From assembly GCA_000467715.1 (NCBI GenBank), contig AJFK01000120.1, positions 1 to 64,000 on the forward strand: DNA of 64,000 bases, in the 5' to 3' direction. The notes under the pieces were generated by a model. That model was not told the origin of the DNA. It did no database searches and saw nothing but the letters and a program-made list of their open reading frames with translations. Source of the stretch: Hysterium pulicare CBS 123377 (lineage: Eukaryota; Ascomycota; Dothideomycetes; Hysteriales; Hysteriaceae). The position numbers were made by a program, and so were the translations under genes. Positions 12,267 through 23,226 of the stretch are shown piece by piece (the stretch's first letter is position 1; every line of letters begins with the position of its first letter).

Positions 12267-13189
12267 TCATGCCTCATGCGTCTCCCTCATTCTTGGTGGT
12301 AACACCTCCATCACTATGTGTCCATCTCTGACATCCACAAGCAAAAAATCGGTCGATTGTTCCAACTCTTCCGAAACCTTCTCTGACTCCTTCTCGTCTA
12401 TGGATTCCTGCTGGTCTTGGTTTGGCATGGCCTTTTCAATATCGTTTGATAGGTCACTATAGTTTTTGTGGGCCATGCAATATCCGAACCACGCACTGAG
12501 CCAGTTCACCGCGATGAAAAGATTGATCCCCTCAGCCACAGGCATCGAGTCACTTAGTATTAAGCCAGGGGCAGGTTCACCGTTGCCGAAATATGTCCTA
12601 CAGAACATGACGAGAGCTCCAAGGCCTATGCAGAGGATGACCACAACAACAAATGGACTGCTCAAAAGGATGAATCCGATAATGTAGTTTGCAGTACACT
12701 TTATAAACCGTCGTTCCTGTTCAGAAGTATCAGCGACATCCAAATACAGGGGAATTAGCCTCGAGGCCAGGAACCTACGACTATGGATGCGAGGACTACA
12801 AGGTAGGACTATCCAACGGAGATGAAAATGCCAAGCGCATATAACTCCGAGGCGTCTGCTTCCTCGATGGCGAGAATAGTCATACATTTGTGGTGGCTGA
12901 AAACCCACAACATGTGAAAGGCAGTACCAACGGCCACATAAGTGATGCATGTTGGGTTATTTTCTTCGGAGAGACTTTTGCTGGATATCACCATGGCGCA
13001 AATCATCAGTGCGACGATGACCCATATATTGAAAGAGCCATCGCTAGTTGGGAAGATTCGTGGGAAGAGCCCGGCCTCGAGGAGCGCGATAGCGAGAAGC
13101 AGGCCGTGAAAAATGAAGACCTTCGTGTCTTCTTCGAAGCTGGGAAATAGATCTCTCGAATCACGAGCGTTGCTGTTGTCCGGCGACAT
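12267..13189 (-). CDS. Multi-pass membrane protein, unknown function
   Basis: Two exons are proposed, about 13189-12850 and 12799-12267, for a protein near 290 residues. The best-phased intron is 50 bp with a GTTATA donor and a CTTGTAG end. The branch site is weak, so this junction is tentative. The start is the ATG at 13189 (MSPDNSNARD). There are about five hydrophobic segments: FHGLLLAIALLEAGLF, FNIWVIVALMICAMVI and ITYVAVGTAFHMLWVF in the first exon, then YIIGFILLSSPFVVVVIL and INLFIAVNWLSAWFGY. The tail is cytosolic-looking and acidic (DEKESEKVSEELEQ). I do not recognise the family. It lies between a broken HET gene and a secreted-protein gene, an accessory setting. Confidence 0.6.
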
Positions 13190-13902
13190 CGTTATGGTAG
13201 AGAGGCGTAAAGAAAGTGTTGTGAGTGGAAGATGGAAGGGATGAAAAGATAGAGAAAAATCGATCGAAATATCAAGACTTAAATACATGGCAGCCTGATC
13301 GCGGCGCAGTGTTGAATATCCTAATTATGAATAAACTTACCAAAGTTCGAGAGTCTTATGGCCAAGTTGGAATTTCATATGGCCTTCCAGATTCCGTGGT
13401 TTCGCTAACTCAGTACCAAAATCAGATCATTGACTAGTCTAAGCATAGTATGTCATTGTGACATTGTCGTACTCTAAGCAAATCATGCTTTCGTAGTTAC
13501 TTGGGGAGAAGGCAGATTTAGAAGTCGAATTCCCTTCGTAGTCCTGTCCTAGAATTGTTTTATGGGGGCCGGCCCAACACCTATGTAGCGACCCGCCTAA
13601 CCCTAGACAACACCTTCACGATGATCTTTCCAATATTCGTGCAAAATACAAAGTATAATCGCTCAATAACTGACAGAACCGATACTCGACCGACTCATCG
13701 TCTCTCGCTATTTGGCAGACTGAATGGTGGGACGATCTCTAACTGGACATAGCAAACTTGGGCTTTCTCATACCATGCAGACATGGAGCTGATACGTTTC
13801 AGGGGCTTTACCAAATGAATTTACTTTCGGCAGTTCCAGTATCTGAAATTTCCAGTATTCGTCATCGAATGCCTTCTCTCGTAAAGTGCAAAGCAAAGTA
13901 CC
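13190..13902. other. Intergenic, 713 bp
   Basis: This is the promoter of the membrane-protein gene and the 3' region of the DUF1996 gene. Only short frames are present, with no repeat or RNA signal. Confidence 0.5.
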
Positions 13903-15393
13903 TTAAGTAGTGATTGGTGCGCCCCCAGGCAGAGATGCAAGCCAGCCATCAACAGGTTCATGTACGACCGTAGACTTGGAGCATTCATTCGCTTTCTCCA
14001 CGCTCTGCTTTTCCAACACCGGACAATCAACGCCACAGTATTTATCCATTGCTCTTTGCAGTGCATCACCTTTCCATCCAAATACATAGTCTCCATGCCA
14101 GCCATATCCAGTGGGATCACCCATGCTGAAGACGAATGGCTGGCTGCCGTCCGTGGGCCACATGGACTGATCGTTGAAAGCGGATGTGTTCCATATCGTC
14201 TCGTATAAGATTTGAGGCAGTTTTACCGGATGACTTAAACATTTTGCGTCAGCGATTGAGACAGCCACTCTTTATCTTCTATCTTCAACGGGTTCTATTG
14301 CAGTTCGGTCCCGTGAACCAAGTATGCATTCATACGAGGCAAGAAGAGAAAAGCACTTACGTAGATGGACACTCCCACTGCGTCGCAAAGGTTCCATTTG
14401 ACGGATAGGCAACATGGCTTTTATGATCCGGGCTATCAGTATTAACTCCATCCCAGCATGTGGGAAAGAAGTTATTAACCCGCAGACCGTATGGACATGG
14501 CTTGGTAGGAAAATTGCGTGTATCGTAAGCACCCCCAATTTCTGAATTTGCAGGAGCGGGACCGAATGGCGTTGTGAAGCAGCGGAAGGCTATGCTTTGG
14601 AATTCATCGGTGTTGGGGCTGGGTTTACGGTAAGCCGGGTCGCCGATGAGCATTCGAAACCCCTTAATGTTGCGTTAGCCTCTGTTATAAATTAGGGCAG
14701 TAATGACACGGAAGAGGAAGGCTGGGGATTCAGGATAAAGAGATCGTAGGACAAAAATAAGTAAGCCAGTTTAAACGGCGAACAACTAAGACCAGATATT
14801 TATCTGTGAGGGTAGAGGCGGTAACAAGGAAAGCAAAACGAGTCGAAAGGCTCACAGGCTTAAAAGCAGTCACTTTAGTCTTCTTATCATATGGAGCAGT
14901 GTAGTATACGGTCATACCTCCTCGCATCCCTTCGAGGCCGAGATTTGCCATCAGCGGCACACGATGGAAAGAGCCATTGCGATGATGGAAAAACAGGACT
15001 GCAGTCCAATAGTTTGAGAAGTCCTCGCTGAAGGTACATGTCGTACATGTTGCTTTTGCGGAAATATTCATTGACGGGTCCATCTGGGGTGCAAGGGCAT
15101 TTCCACCAACAAATTGGTGTAGGTGGGGTGACGGAACTACATCAGGTGTAACGAGCCTAAAGCCATGTCAGAGCCTTGATCATAGGTTTGTTGTAGAGCA
15201 ATTTGAGGACTCACGGATCGATACGTTGGATGTTGAGCTCAGAGCAGGAGAATCGCAAGAAATCGTTGAAAGTCGGCCCTCCCGGGACAGTCGTGTTTTG
15301 TGCCATCGCGTAGGATGCCATGAGCACCACGGGAATGACATAGTTCCAATTCCACTGTAACTGCATGCTGCTGAGCTTTCTTTTCAACTGCAT
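13903..15393 (-). CDS. Secreted DUF1996 domain protein
   Basis: Four exons (15393-15215, 15156-14856, 14662-14361, 14233-13903) splice in phase into about 370 residues. The introns are 58, 193 and 127 bp, with well-formed GTGAGT, GTGAGC and GTAAGT donors. An N-terminal signal peptide is visible (NYVIPVVLMASYAMA then QN). The DUF1996 domain follows at once: FSCSELNIQRIDPLV, PSPHLHQFVGGNA, CTTCTFSEDFSNYWTAVLFF, the PGFRMLIGDP block and CPYGLRVNNFFPTCWDG. DUF1996 proteins are extracellular or cell-wall associated in fungi and of unknown activity, sometimes fused to WSC domains; no WSC domain or GPI signal is present here. Translation could begin at 15393 or at the internal ATG at 15366, which gives a tighter signal peptide. 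Confidence 0.88.
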
Positions 15394-16201
15394 ATTTGAG
15401 CGAAAAGTGAAGAATGCGAATTGTTTGCGGCTAAGAAATGATTCTTGAAAAACAGGCATTATCAAATAATCCCCACATTCCGATTTACTACAAGTGCAAT
15501 TCCGTCCTGTCCGTGATGTGAGAGGAGCGGAAACGATACGCGTGTAGTCAATATGCCGTTAAGCCAATGGGATGCTTCCTCCTTTTATTGCTAATATGCG
15601 TATATTATTTTGCAACCCAGCACTAGAACATCAGCCATGGATAGGGTATGTGATAGAGAGTGCATGTGCGGGACTTTATAGGTAGATAATAAGGTATCAG
15701 ATAACGAGCAATATTGGTGTGAGAGATGAATTCTTAGTTGAGCTAGAGAAAGTGTGGGAAGTTAAAAATATATTTTGACACGCGACCTAATACTTAACCT
15801 AAGCCTATCCAAGGGCCTTCTTGGTTCCGAGTGAGTACAACGAAGACTCAAGATGCTTGTAATGATCCAGCGTTATTTTTCCTAGGTATTGAAGGTGCTC
15901 GTGGCCATGGACTATTCCCTCGTAGATAAGAATGAAGCCGCTTTATTAAACAGAAAAGTAGCTGAGTAAGCATAGGAATAGATCCCCCAACGCAATGGTG
16001 GGAAAGAACGAGGAATCCAAAGCAACTTCCGGCGACAAATGCACACAGTTATGCAGGAATATGTTAGCTGGGCTGATATTCCTAGATGCAACCTGCGTTA
16101 CCCACACTGAGTTGTCTGGGGCATTGTGGCCTAAAAGCAAAAGGGAGATAAATAAAGATCCGTCGCACATCTTGAATTTATATAGCTTCGCGTAGATCAA
16201 G
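15394..16201. other. Intergenic, 808 bp
   Basis: This is the promoter of the DUF1996 gene and the 3' side of the next minus-strand gene. The middle part (about 15600-15800) is A+T-rich. No gene is supported. Confidence 0.5.
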
Positions 16202-17332
16202 CTAGTGTGAAGTAACATTGAACAACTCCGGGCACAACTGCCGATCAGAATGCGAAGAATAGGTGGTGTATTGCCCGCATGGAGTTTTCCTCGTTTCCAA
16301 GCCAGCTATGATCATAACAACAACAATAAAGACCAATAAGAAACCCGTATATAATTTATACCAGAATGAGGTTGCGCATGGAATGATAGTTGTCCTCGAC
16401 ATCCCGCGGGCGAAATAAATGAGAAGGATCGTTATAGTTCCAGTAAGAAACGTGAGATAGAACAAATTGACCAGGAGCGAGGTTGCGGTGTACACTTTGC
16501 CATTGAAAGGTGAGATATAATATAGTGTGATGGCCCAAAGAGCGAATAACGAAGCCAGAAAGAAGGCTCGGACGGCTACGCTACGCCAGACATTCGTTGA
16601 ACGAAATGAATTTCCTTCTACCACGGAGTCGAGGCTTAGCAGACCTGTCGTAGAGTATTCTGTTTCCAAGGCGATAGGGCGTTTTTGTTCGTTTTCTTGC
16701 ACGTTTTCTGTGCTAGTGTCACAAGTCTCCCGCATATCATAGTTCGCGAAACTATAGTCTTCCGCCAACCAAAACGCGACTGGCAGTCTTAGTAGGCCAA
16801 ATATAGCCAAGGGAACGAAGATATAATTGATAGCCACCAGATCTGCGTATTTGTTCGAATTTGGTGAAGTGATTCCTAGAAGGAGCGTATATATGGCTTG
16901 GACGCCTTGCAAGGTCACGATCAAGGTCTTGGCGGCGGTACCGGAGAAGAAGTCAATGTGTGTATGCGCCGGTTCTCTCAGGCAATATTCACGACTTTTC
17001 CTCATCATCTCTTCAGATCCATCCCATCCTTGACTTGTCCAGAAAACAGCATTTGAAGCCGCCATATCAAGAGCGTTCCACGAGTTAGCTCGTACTCGGC
17101 GATCGAAAATGGCGACATAACGCCAGAGAATTGAAGTGGGGTTGACGAGACCCATTCTGTCATGCCAGCGCGGTCGCTTGGGGTTGAGGAAGGTCGGGCT
17201 GGGAACTCCAGCAATAATATGGGCTATAAGAGGTGCGAGGCAGAGTGTGATCAGCTCTATCCATTCATTGAAGTGGATTTCCTGGGATTGGTGGTTGAAT
17301 AAAACGACCATACGCGTGACAAGATTAGCCAT
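16202..17332 (-). CDS. Fungal multi-pass membrane protein, unknown function
   Basis: A single frame of 376 residues starts at the ATG at 17332 (MANLVTRMVVLFNHQ). Upstream in-frame codons exist but lack an ATG. Predicted membrane segments include WIELITLCLAPLIAHIIAG near the N-terminus, LVAINYIFVPLAIFGLL, AFFLASLFALWAITLYYI, LLVNLFYLTFLTGTITILL and FLLVFIVVVMIIAG. A hydrophilic central loop carries RRVRANSWNALDMAASNAVFW and an acidic stretch. The overall pattern is common among uncharacterised Pezizomycotina membrane proteins. I see no catalytic or transporter motif. No intron is needed. Confidence 0.7.
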   Translation of the reverse strand: MANLVTRMVVLFNHQSQEIHFNEWIELITLCLAPLIAHIIAGVPSPTFLNPKRPRWHDRMGLVNPTSILWRYVAIFDRRVRANSWNALDMAASNAVFWTSQGWDGSEEMMRKSREYCLREPAHTHIDFFSGTAAKTLIVTLQGVQAIYTLLLGITSPNSNKYADLVAINYIFVPLAIFGLLRLPVAFWLAEDYSFANYDMRETCDTSTENVQENEQKRPIALETEYSTTGLLSLDSVVEGNSFRSTNVWRSVAVRAFFLASLFALWAITLYYISPFNGKVYTATSLLVNLFYLTFLTGTITILLIYFARGMSRTTIIPCATSFWYKLYTGFLLVFIVVVMIIAGLETRKTPCGQYTTYSSHSDRQLCPELFNVTSH

Positions 17333-17566
17333 ATTGAGGAATTGAACGGAGAGGCAATTGCATTTAGACGACAAAACAATAAGCTTTGAAAGTGACGAGA
17401 AAGAAACCAGGGCGAAGCCCAGCTGCGGAGTAACGTAGATATAAATAGTCGTTCACATGAGATATTGGCTAGCCCAGGGCTGGCCCCAATCCTGCATGAG
17501 GCTTGGAGCCTTGGGCTTTTCGCTGATAACCTCTAAGCGGCAGTGTTTTCTCATCTGATTGGCTGT
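17333..17566. other. Short intergenic
   Basis: This is the promoter of the membrane-protein gene. It contains a TATA-like ATATAAAT near 17437 and nothing else recognised. Confidence 0.4.
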
Positions 17567-17950
17567 TCATGTATCGAATGGGGGCGGATATCTGCAGCGA
17601 TCGATTTTGGCGGAGACAGAAGGGCAGCCTTTCCTATTAATATCTTCACAATTCAATTCAATTTCGCCCCAAGTATGAGATAGAACTGTATAAAGTGGTA
17701 TGAATCTGCTGACGTCCTCGAGTATCTTGGTCTTGGCGTCTAGAAGCGCATATTTGACTAGTCTGATAGATGTTGAGCTTACTTTTTCCAGTCCCAGATA
17801 AAACCAGTGGTGTCCATGGACAGGTCTGAACCTTGCGGAGGATGACCCCGCAGATATTGTGTTCATTTGAGACTTTCGTGGTAAATGTTGAGATGGTCCA
17901 TGTTGACAGAAGAAAGAATTTGCTGATGTGAACTTAGCCGATGAAAGGAA
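17567..17950 (-). pseudogene. HET-domain N-terminal fragment
   Basis: A short frame contains the start of a HET protein: IRLVKYALLDAKTKILE followed by IPLYTVLSHTWGEIELNCED, which corresponds to the family's usual opening (a leader strand, then the Y-x-x-LSHTWG block). The sequence ends soon after and the rest of the HET domain is not found downstream. This is a truncated relic rather than a working gene. It is the second HET remnant within 8 kb. Confidence 0.55.
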
Positions 17951-18391
17951 CCATTGGTTTGGGGGAAACGGCAAGCAATTCCTTGGGTACTTCGTAGTTC
18001 TTCGGTAGAATTTAATGTGTTGGGCAGTGAATCGTTCCAACGATCATCTCGGTTGCCCTGTTGCCAGAAAGTTGTTGCTAGCAAGCCTTATCCTATGGAA
18101 CAGGGTCACCGGCCACCATTCGTAGCATCGGGCGAAGCCCTTTGAAGGCCTGATAATAGTCTGCAGCGCATTTCATCGCCTGAAGGCTGGACTCGTGTAG
18201 ATGTCAAAGAGCGCAAGAGTGAATGTCCTAGTCCTTCATCAGGGGTTTGGTCAATGCATGGTCTCGTGACTTCGCTTGAAAGCTAGCGCATTTTCGGCCT
18301 ACAGATTTTACTCTGCGCCAGAATTTCTCCTGCATCCAAACGTCACGTCTGTCCTACACCTTGTTTGTGTATTGAACTACCATCAGCCACA
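17951..18391. other. Intergenic, about 440 bp
   Basis: This is the upstream region of the mitochondrial RRM gene. It carries pyrimidine-rich stretches close to the start (18330-18365), typical of fungal leaders. No gene is present. Confidence 0.4.
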
Positions 18392-19598
18392 ATGTACGTG
18401 AATATATAAACTCAGGGTGCCTGTCGAGTAGCTTACAATGTTCTGTTAGGTATCTCCTTCGCCGTACCGCCGTACGCGCTCTATCTAACCCTTCGAAGTC
18501 TCTCTTGACTAAACCCCGTTCCATCACAACATATACCCCAGTTGGATTCAGATTAAGACAGCAGCAATGGACATCACCACCATTTCAGAGACGATTCCTT
18601 AGCGATGAGGCTACAAAGACTCCTGAGGAGACATTGGCGGAGGAGAAGGCCGCAGAGACTTCGGAGACCACTGAATCCTTCTCCCAGACGGCCGCTGAAG
18701 CTCCTGTTGATGAAAGTGTAACACCTACTTCGGCCGATCAGCAGGACCAGTCCACAATCGCATCTGCTGTCTCTTCCGTCAATGAGACCGTCCAAGAGAA
18801 GACTGCCGATGCTTTCGAGTCGGCAGCGACTGCAACTGAATCCGTCCGAACTTCTGCCTCCAATGCTGCTAATGCTTTCGGATCTGCTGCTGCTGGAGCA
18901 GCCAACAAAGCATTCAACAGGCCAACAATAGTTGACAGAGATCAACAACCGAAGAAACCCAACACCACCCTCTATGTTGGGAACCTGTTCTACGAGGTCA
19001 CAGATGACCAATTAAAACGCGTTTTCTCAAGATTTGGGCCTATCGTCAGGACCTCGATTGTTTACGACAATAGGGGTCTTAGCAGAGGGTAAGCCAAGAT
19101 TTGCTGGCGCCAGTGAGATTCGATGAATATGATAGCTAACACGTATCGTTGCAAAGGTTCGGATATGTCGAGTTTGAAAACCAAAGCGACGCTACAGCTG
19201 CTAGCGACAATCTCCACGGACAGGTCTTTGAAGGACGTAATCTGAACGTACAATACCACCAACCCAGAGAGGGCACTCGCAGCCAAGGAAACCGTAACAC
19301 ATCCCTCAACAATCCCTCGAAGACCCTGTTCATCGGAAATATGTCCTTCGAGATGTCTGATAAGGACCTGAATGACCTTTTCAGGGATGTCCGCAATGTC
19401 ATGGACGTGCGCGTTGCCATTGACAGGAGAACCGGGCAGCCAAGAGGTTTCGCTCATGCCGACTTCATCGACATCGCTAGCGCAGAGAAGGCAAAGGCTC
19501 AACTTGAGAACAAGACGATCTACGGACGAACCCTACGAGTCGATTTTAGTGCTAACAGCACGAGACCAGGTGATCGCAAGGAGGGCAACACGGAATAG
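18392..19598 (+). CDS. Mitochondrial two-RRM RNA-binding protein
   Basis: Exons 18392-18393, 18450-19088 and 19157-19598 give 360 residues. The start codon is split AT|G by a 56 bp intron (GTACGT donor, CTTAC branch, TTAG end). Without that splice the frame has no ATG ahead of the targeting sequence. The N-terminus MYLLRRTAVRALSNPSKSLL is basic, hydroxylated and free of acids, so a mitochondrial presequence. An Ala/Glu/Thr-rich linker follows to about residue 175. RRM1 has RNP2 LYVGNLF and RNP1 SRGFGYVEF, the latter rebuilt across the second intron. RRM2 has LFIGNMS and PRGFAHADF. The likely role is mitochondrial RNA processing or stability; the exact orthologue is not identified. Confidence 0.85.
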
Positions 19599-20285
19599 GA
19601 CGATGAAGACGTTGGAAGTGAGGACGCAGTGGAGGAGAGGCCGGAATGCAGATATCAAAATAGTCTGGAAGTATCTTGGGATTTTGCCGGTTTGGTATCT
19701 GGCGCACCACACTGGAACGCTATCATTTTCTTGAGCTCAAAATTTTTCATGTATACTTTTCAACCTTCCTCCTTGTCCTTTCCTACTGTTTTGATAGTAA
19801 TGGGGGTATGTTCTATTGTACAATACTAGAGGAGCATTCACGGCTGACCTAATCGACACCACTCTTGATAAATGTACTTGGTGTTTATAAGCTATCGATC
19901 AGCCTTCAACGCCCATGAGTGGTATGCCTTCACAATTTATTTACGCCGTTCCATTGGGATAGGCGTGTAAAAAGGCTCGAGTTTTTTTTGGCCGCGAGGA
20001 CTGTCCAGCACGCTGTTGTCTAAGTCGAAAATGCTAAGGTACAGCAAAAGGTAAGGTAGTGAATGATGCTAAATGAACCTCGGCGAACGGCAAATGACAA
20101 GCCTGCAAGCCACTACCCCACGCCTTCATGAACCTCGAACTCAACATCAACAACAATTCTTCAACGCCACCCTTTGTTGTACATCTTGCCTGTAACACCT
20201 GCATACTCTCCTTGCCATTCAGGCTGGCATCTAGTGTTTGATAATCGTCTTAAAAAGCTTTGTATTCGCATCACAGCCTTCAGAA
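19599..20285. other. Intergenic, 687 bp
   Basis: This is the 3' UTR of the RRM gene and the promoter/leader of PEX5. The last 150 bases are pyrimidine-rich. No further gene is supported. Confidence 0.5.
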
Positions 20286-22347
20286 ATGGCATTTCTCGGT
20301 GGCGCGGAATGCTCCACGGCCGGAAACCCTCTCAGCCAGTTCACGAAACATGTCCAGGACGACAAATCATTACAGAGAGACCGCCTGGTTGGTCGGGGCC
20401 CGGGCGGCTTACAAGAAAGTATGCGGAGTCAGGCAATGGGCGGTGGTCAGGACAATGTGAGTTGCCCTCCTCTCTTTGCCAGAAGAGAACCCTCCTCTGT
20501 GGAAAGGCAGGCCTGCAGATTTCTCCATAGCCACTTCAGGAGCAACTATGAAGCTAACATCAGAATGTTAGATGATGGATGAGTTCATGCACCACCCGAG
20601 CCAGCTACCTCAAGGACCCGCTTCGCCATTCGCCATGGAACACATGCGGAGAGAACTAGAACGAGCCTCACAACGTAGCGGATCACCAGCTTGGGCGGCA
20701 GAATTCGATCCTGGAGTAGAAGGCCCGGCGGCCATGGAGCCTGGAATGCAAGGTCCCAGAGCCGCTGGGTTCAGCCCCGCAGAGTTCGCAAAATATCAGC
20801 AGATGAATCCGAATGCGCGAACAGCAAGTCCTACTGTCAGCTCGCCGCCTTCTATGATGGGCTACCAGCGATCTATGGGCATGGGCATGGGGATGAATAG
20901 CATGGGAATGGGAATGGGCATGGGCATGGGTATGGGGATGATGAACCAATCCTATGGCGCACAGAACTATCAACGTCCCATGGAAGCCGAAGGCAAGGGC
21001 AAGGGACGAATGGTGGAGCTCGACGACCAGGACTGGGAAGCACAGTTTGCGGAGCTCGAGAGCACCGACAAGCAGCAAAACCTGGATGCATTTGACGCAG
21101 AGGCCAATGCTGCTATGGAGGCGGAGCTGAATGAAATGGACAGGTCAGTTCTCTCTGAAACAAACGAGTTCGGCGATTTCGAGAGCATTTGGGCGGGAAT
21201 TCAAGCTGAGACAGCGCACGCCAGACAACTCGCCGACGAGGAGAACTTCGTCGATGGTATGCATATGGGCGACTTAGACGAGTGGGAAGGCTTCGACGGC
21301 CTCAACACCCACTCCGCGATGCGAGATCCTCAGCTCGGCGACTATTTGTTTGAAGAGGAGAATCTGTTCAAGGATGTCACGAATCCCTTCGCTGAGGGTG
21401 TACGAATAATGGAAGAAGGCGGTAATCTCTCCCTCGCAGCCCTAGCCTTCGAAGCCGCCGTACAAAAAGATCCCCAACACATCGAAGCCTGGACGAAGCT
21501 TGGAGCAGCACAAGCCCAGAACGAGAAAGAATCACCCGCAATCCGCGCTCTCGAACAAGCCCTCAAACTCGATCCCTCAAACCTCGAAGCCCTCATGGGC
21601 CTCGCGGTATCCTACACAAACGAAGGTTACGACTCAACCGCCTACCGCACCCTCGAACGTTGGTTAGCAACGAAATACCCAACCCTGATCAAAGAACCCC
21701 TATCCAGCGACGCCGAAATGGGCTTCACAGACCGACACATCCTCCACGAAAAGGTAACTAACCTCTTCATCGAAGCCGCACAGCTCTCCCCTACCGGCGA
21801 GCAAATGGACCCCGATGTCCAAGTCGGTCTCGGCGTACTCTTCTACGGTGCAGAAGAATACGACAAAGCGGTCGACTGCTTCGGCGCCGCGCTCGCCTCC
21901 ACAGAGTCCGGCACCACAAACCAATCCTCGCAACTCCACCTCCTTTGGAACCGTCTCGGCGCCACATTAGCCAACTCCGGCCGCTCGGAAGAAGCCATCG
22001 ACGCTTACGAACGCGCCCTCGCTCTCCGGCCCAACTTTGTCCGCGCGAGATATAACCTGGGCGTTTCTTGTATTAATATTGGATGTTTCGAAGAGGCGGC
22101 GCAACATCTTCTCGGTGCGCTGGCTATGCATAAGGTCGTGGAGCGAGAGGGCAAAGAGAGAGCGAGAGAGGTGGTAGGGGATAGTGTCAATGAACGCGAG
22201 TTGGATAGAATGATTCAGCAAAACCAGTCCACGAATCTTTTCGATACATTACGCAGGGTCTTTAGTCAGATGAACAGGAGAGATCTTGCGGATATAGTGG
22301 GGCCCGGTATGGATGTTGAGAGGTTTCGAGGCGAGTTTGAATTTTGA
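20286..22347 (+). CDS. PEX5: Peroxisomal targeting signal 1 receptor PEX5
   Basis: PEX5 binds C-terminal SKL-type signals in the cytosol and carries cargo into peroxisomes. Exons 20286-20456 and 20572-22347 join in phase 0 (115 bp intron, GTGAGT donor, GCTAAC branch) into 648 residues. The N-terminus FLGGAECSTAGNPLSQF holds the conserved Cys (residue 9) used for export ubiquitination. Trp motifs for PEX14/PEX13 docking include WAAEF near residue 98 and WEAQF near 210. The C-terminal half is TPR repeats, for example AALAFEAAVQKDP, AIRALEQALKLDP, YDKAVDCFGAAL and AIDAYERALALRP. A Gly-Met tract interrupts the N-terminal half. Family identity is clear. Confidence 0.96.
20875..20943 (+). repeat. 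Gly-Met coding microsatellite in PEX5
   Basis: ATGGGC/ATGGGG/ATGGGA units encode about 23 residues of alternating Met and Gly with one Asn-Ser break. It lies in the disordered N-terminal region between two Trp motifs and is a good candidate for length variation between strains. Confidence 0.8.
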
Positions 22348-23226
22348 GGATTGCAGGGCTTGGAGCGAGGAAGGCCTGGATTGGGATGTGGATGCTGTGG
22401 CGGAGGAGAGAGCTGGTGAAAGGTTCGCTGATATAGGGAATGATTGCGTTTGGCGGATTCATGGGGGCATGTAGATACGCTACGCCGGTCTATAAAATAA
22501 GGGGTCTAAAGGGCTACATAGGATATAAGGTCACTTGATTTAGTCGCATTAGTGGCGTCTACAGGTTGGGATTGTTGGATCGCATGGCTCTACAGCGGAT
22601 GAAGTGGGCTTTGGGGGTTGTGCTTCGTCCCTTGAGTTAGGGTGCTCCTAATCAATAGTACCATAGTTCAACAAAGCCTGTAGACCAGTTTCTAATATTT
22701 AGTATTCAAAAATTTATTATTTAAATTAATACTTTAATATAAAATAATATATATACTTAAGTAGTTAACTATAAAAGGGCTTCTCTAGTATTTAGTTTAG
22801 GGGTAATCGACAGTTTTAAGTTGCTGCCCCAAGTCCAGAGCACACTGAAAGAGAGCACCATTCCATCACGTTCAACAAGAACCATACCACGAAGATATTA
22901 AATATCACCAACATAGCAATCATGACTTCTAAGTCATTAGAGAGATTCTCTTTCCAGATTAAATGGAGATAAATATAGTACAAGTAGAACACCATGCCTA
23001 TCCCCATCTTACCCCCTAACCCACCCTAGTCTAACAAAAGGAAAGATTTTGAATTCGATTCAGAGTCTGATATGAAGAGTGACGAAGGAATGCAGATTTC
23101 CGACTCAATGCCCCAGTTACCTATATCGCTCGCTGGAACAACTCACGATTAACGTCCTCGCCAGTTTTTGTACTCCCAAGCATACTCAAGTCATGTTCTT
23201 TCCAACACACTCCTACTCCCTACTCC
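22348..23226. other. Intergenic, 879 bp with A+T-rich island
   Basis: Positions 22690-22795 are almost pure A+T, much more so than the neighbours. A 63-codon minus-strand frame at 22816-23007 starts with ATG and is strongly hydrophobic (LYYIYLHLIW, MLVIFNIFVVWFLL). It has no recognisable relatives and may be a decayed repeat. PEX5 and the PMT gene converge here. Confidence 0.45.

Noticed and set aside
15946-16218. 90-codon minus-strand frame overlapping the end of the membrane-protein gene
   Set aside because: It begins in the last bases of a supported gene in another frame and runs into A+T-rich sequence. No acceptor links it to that gene.
20683-21078. Minus-strand frame rich in His/Ala/Ser repeats
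   Set aside because: It is the antisense reading of the Gly-Met tract and flanks of PEX5; the sense strand has clear family homology.
22816-23007. Hydrophobic 63-codon minus-strand frame
   Set aside because: It starts with ATG, but it is A+T-rich, lies beside an A+T island and has no recognisable family. It is noted only as part of the intergenic region.
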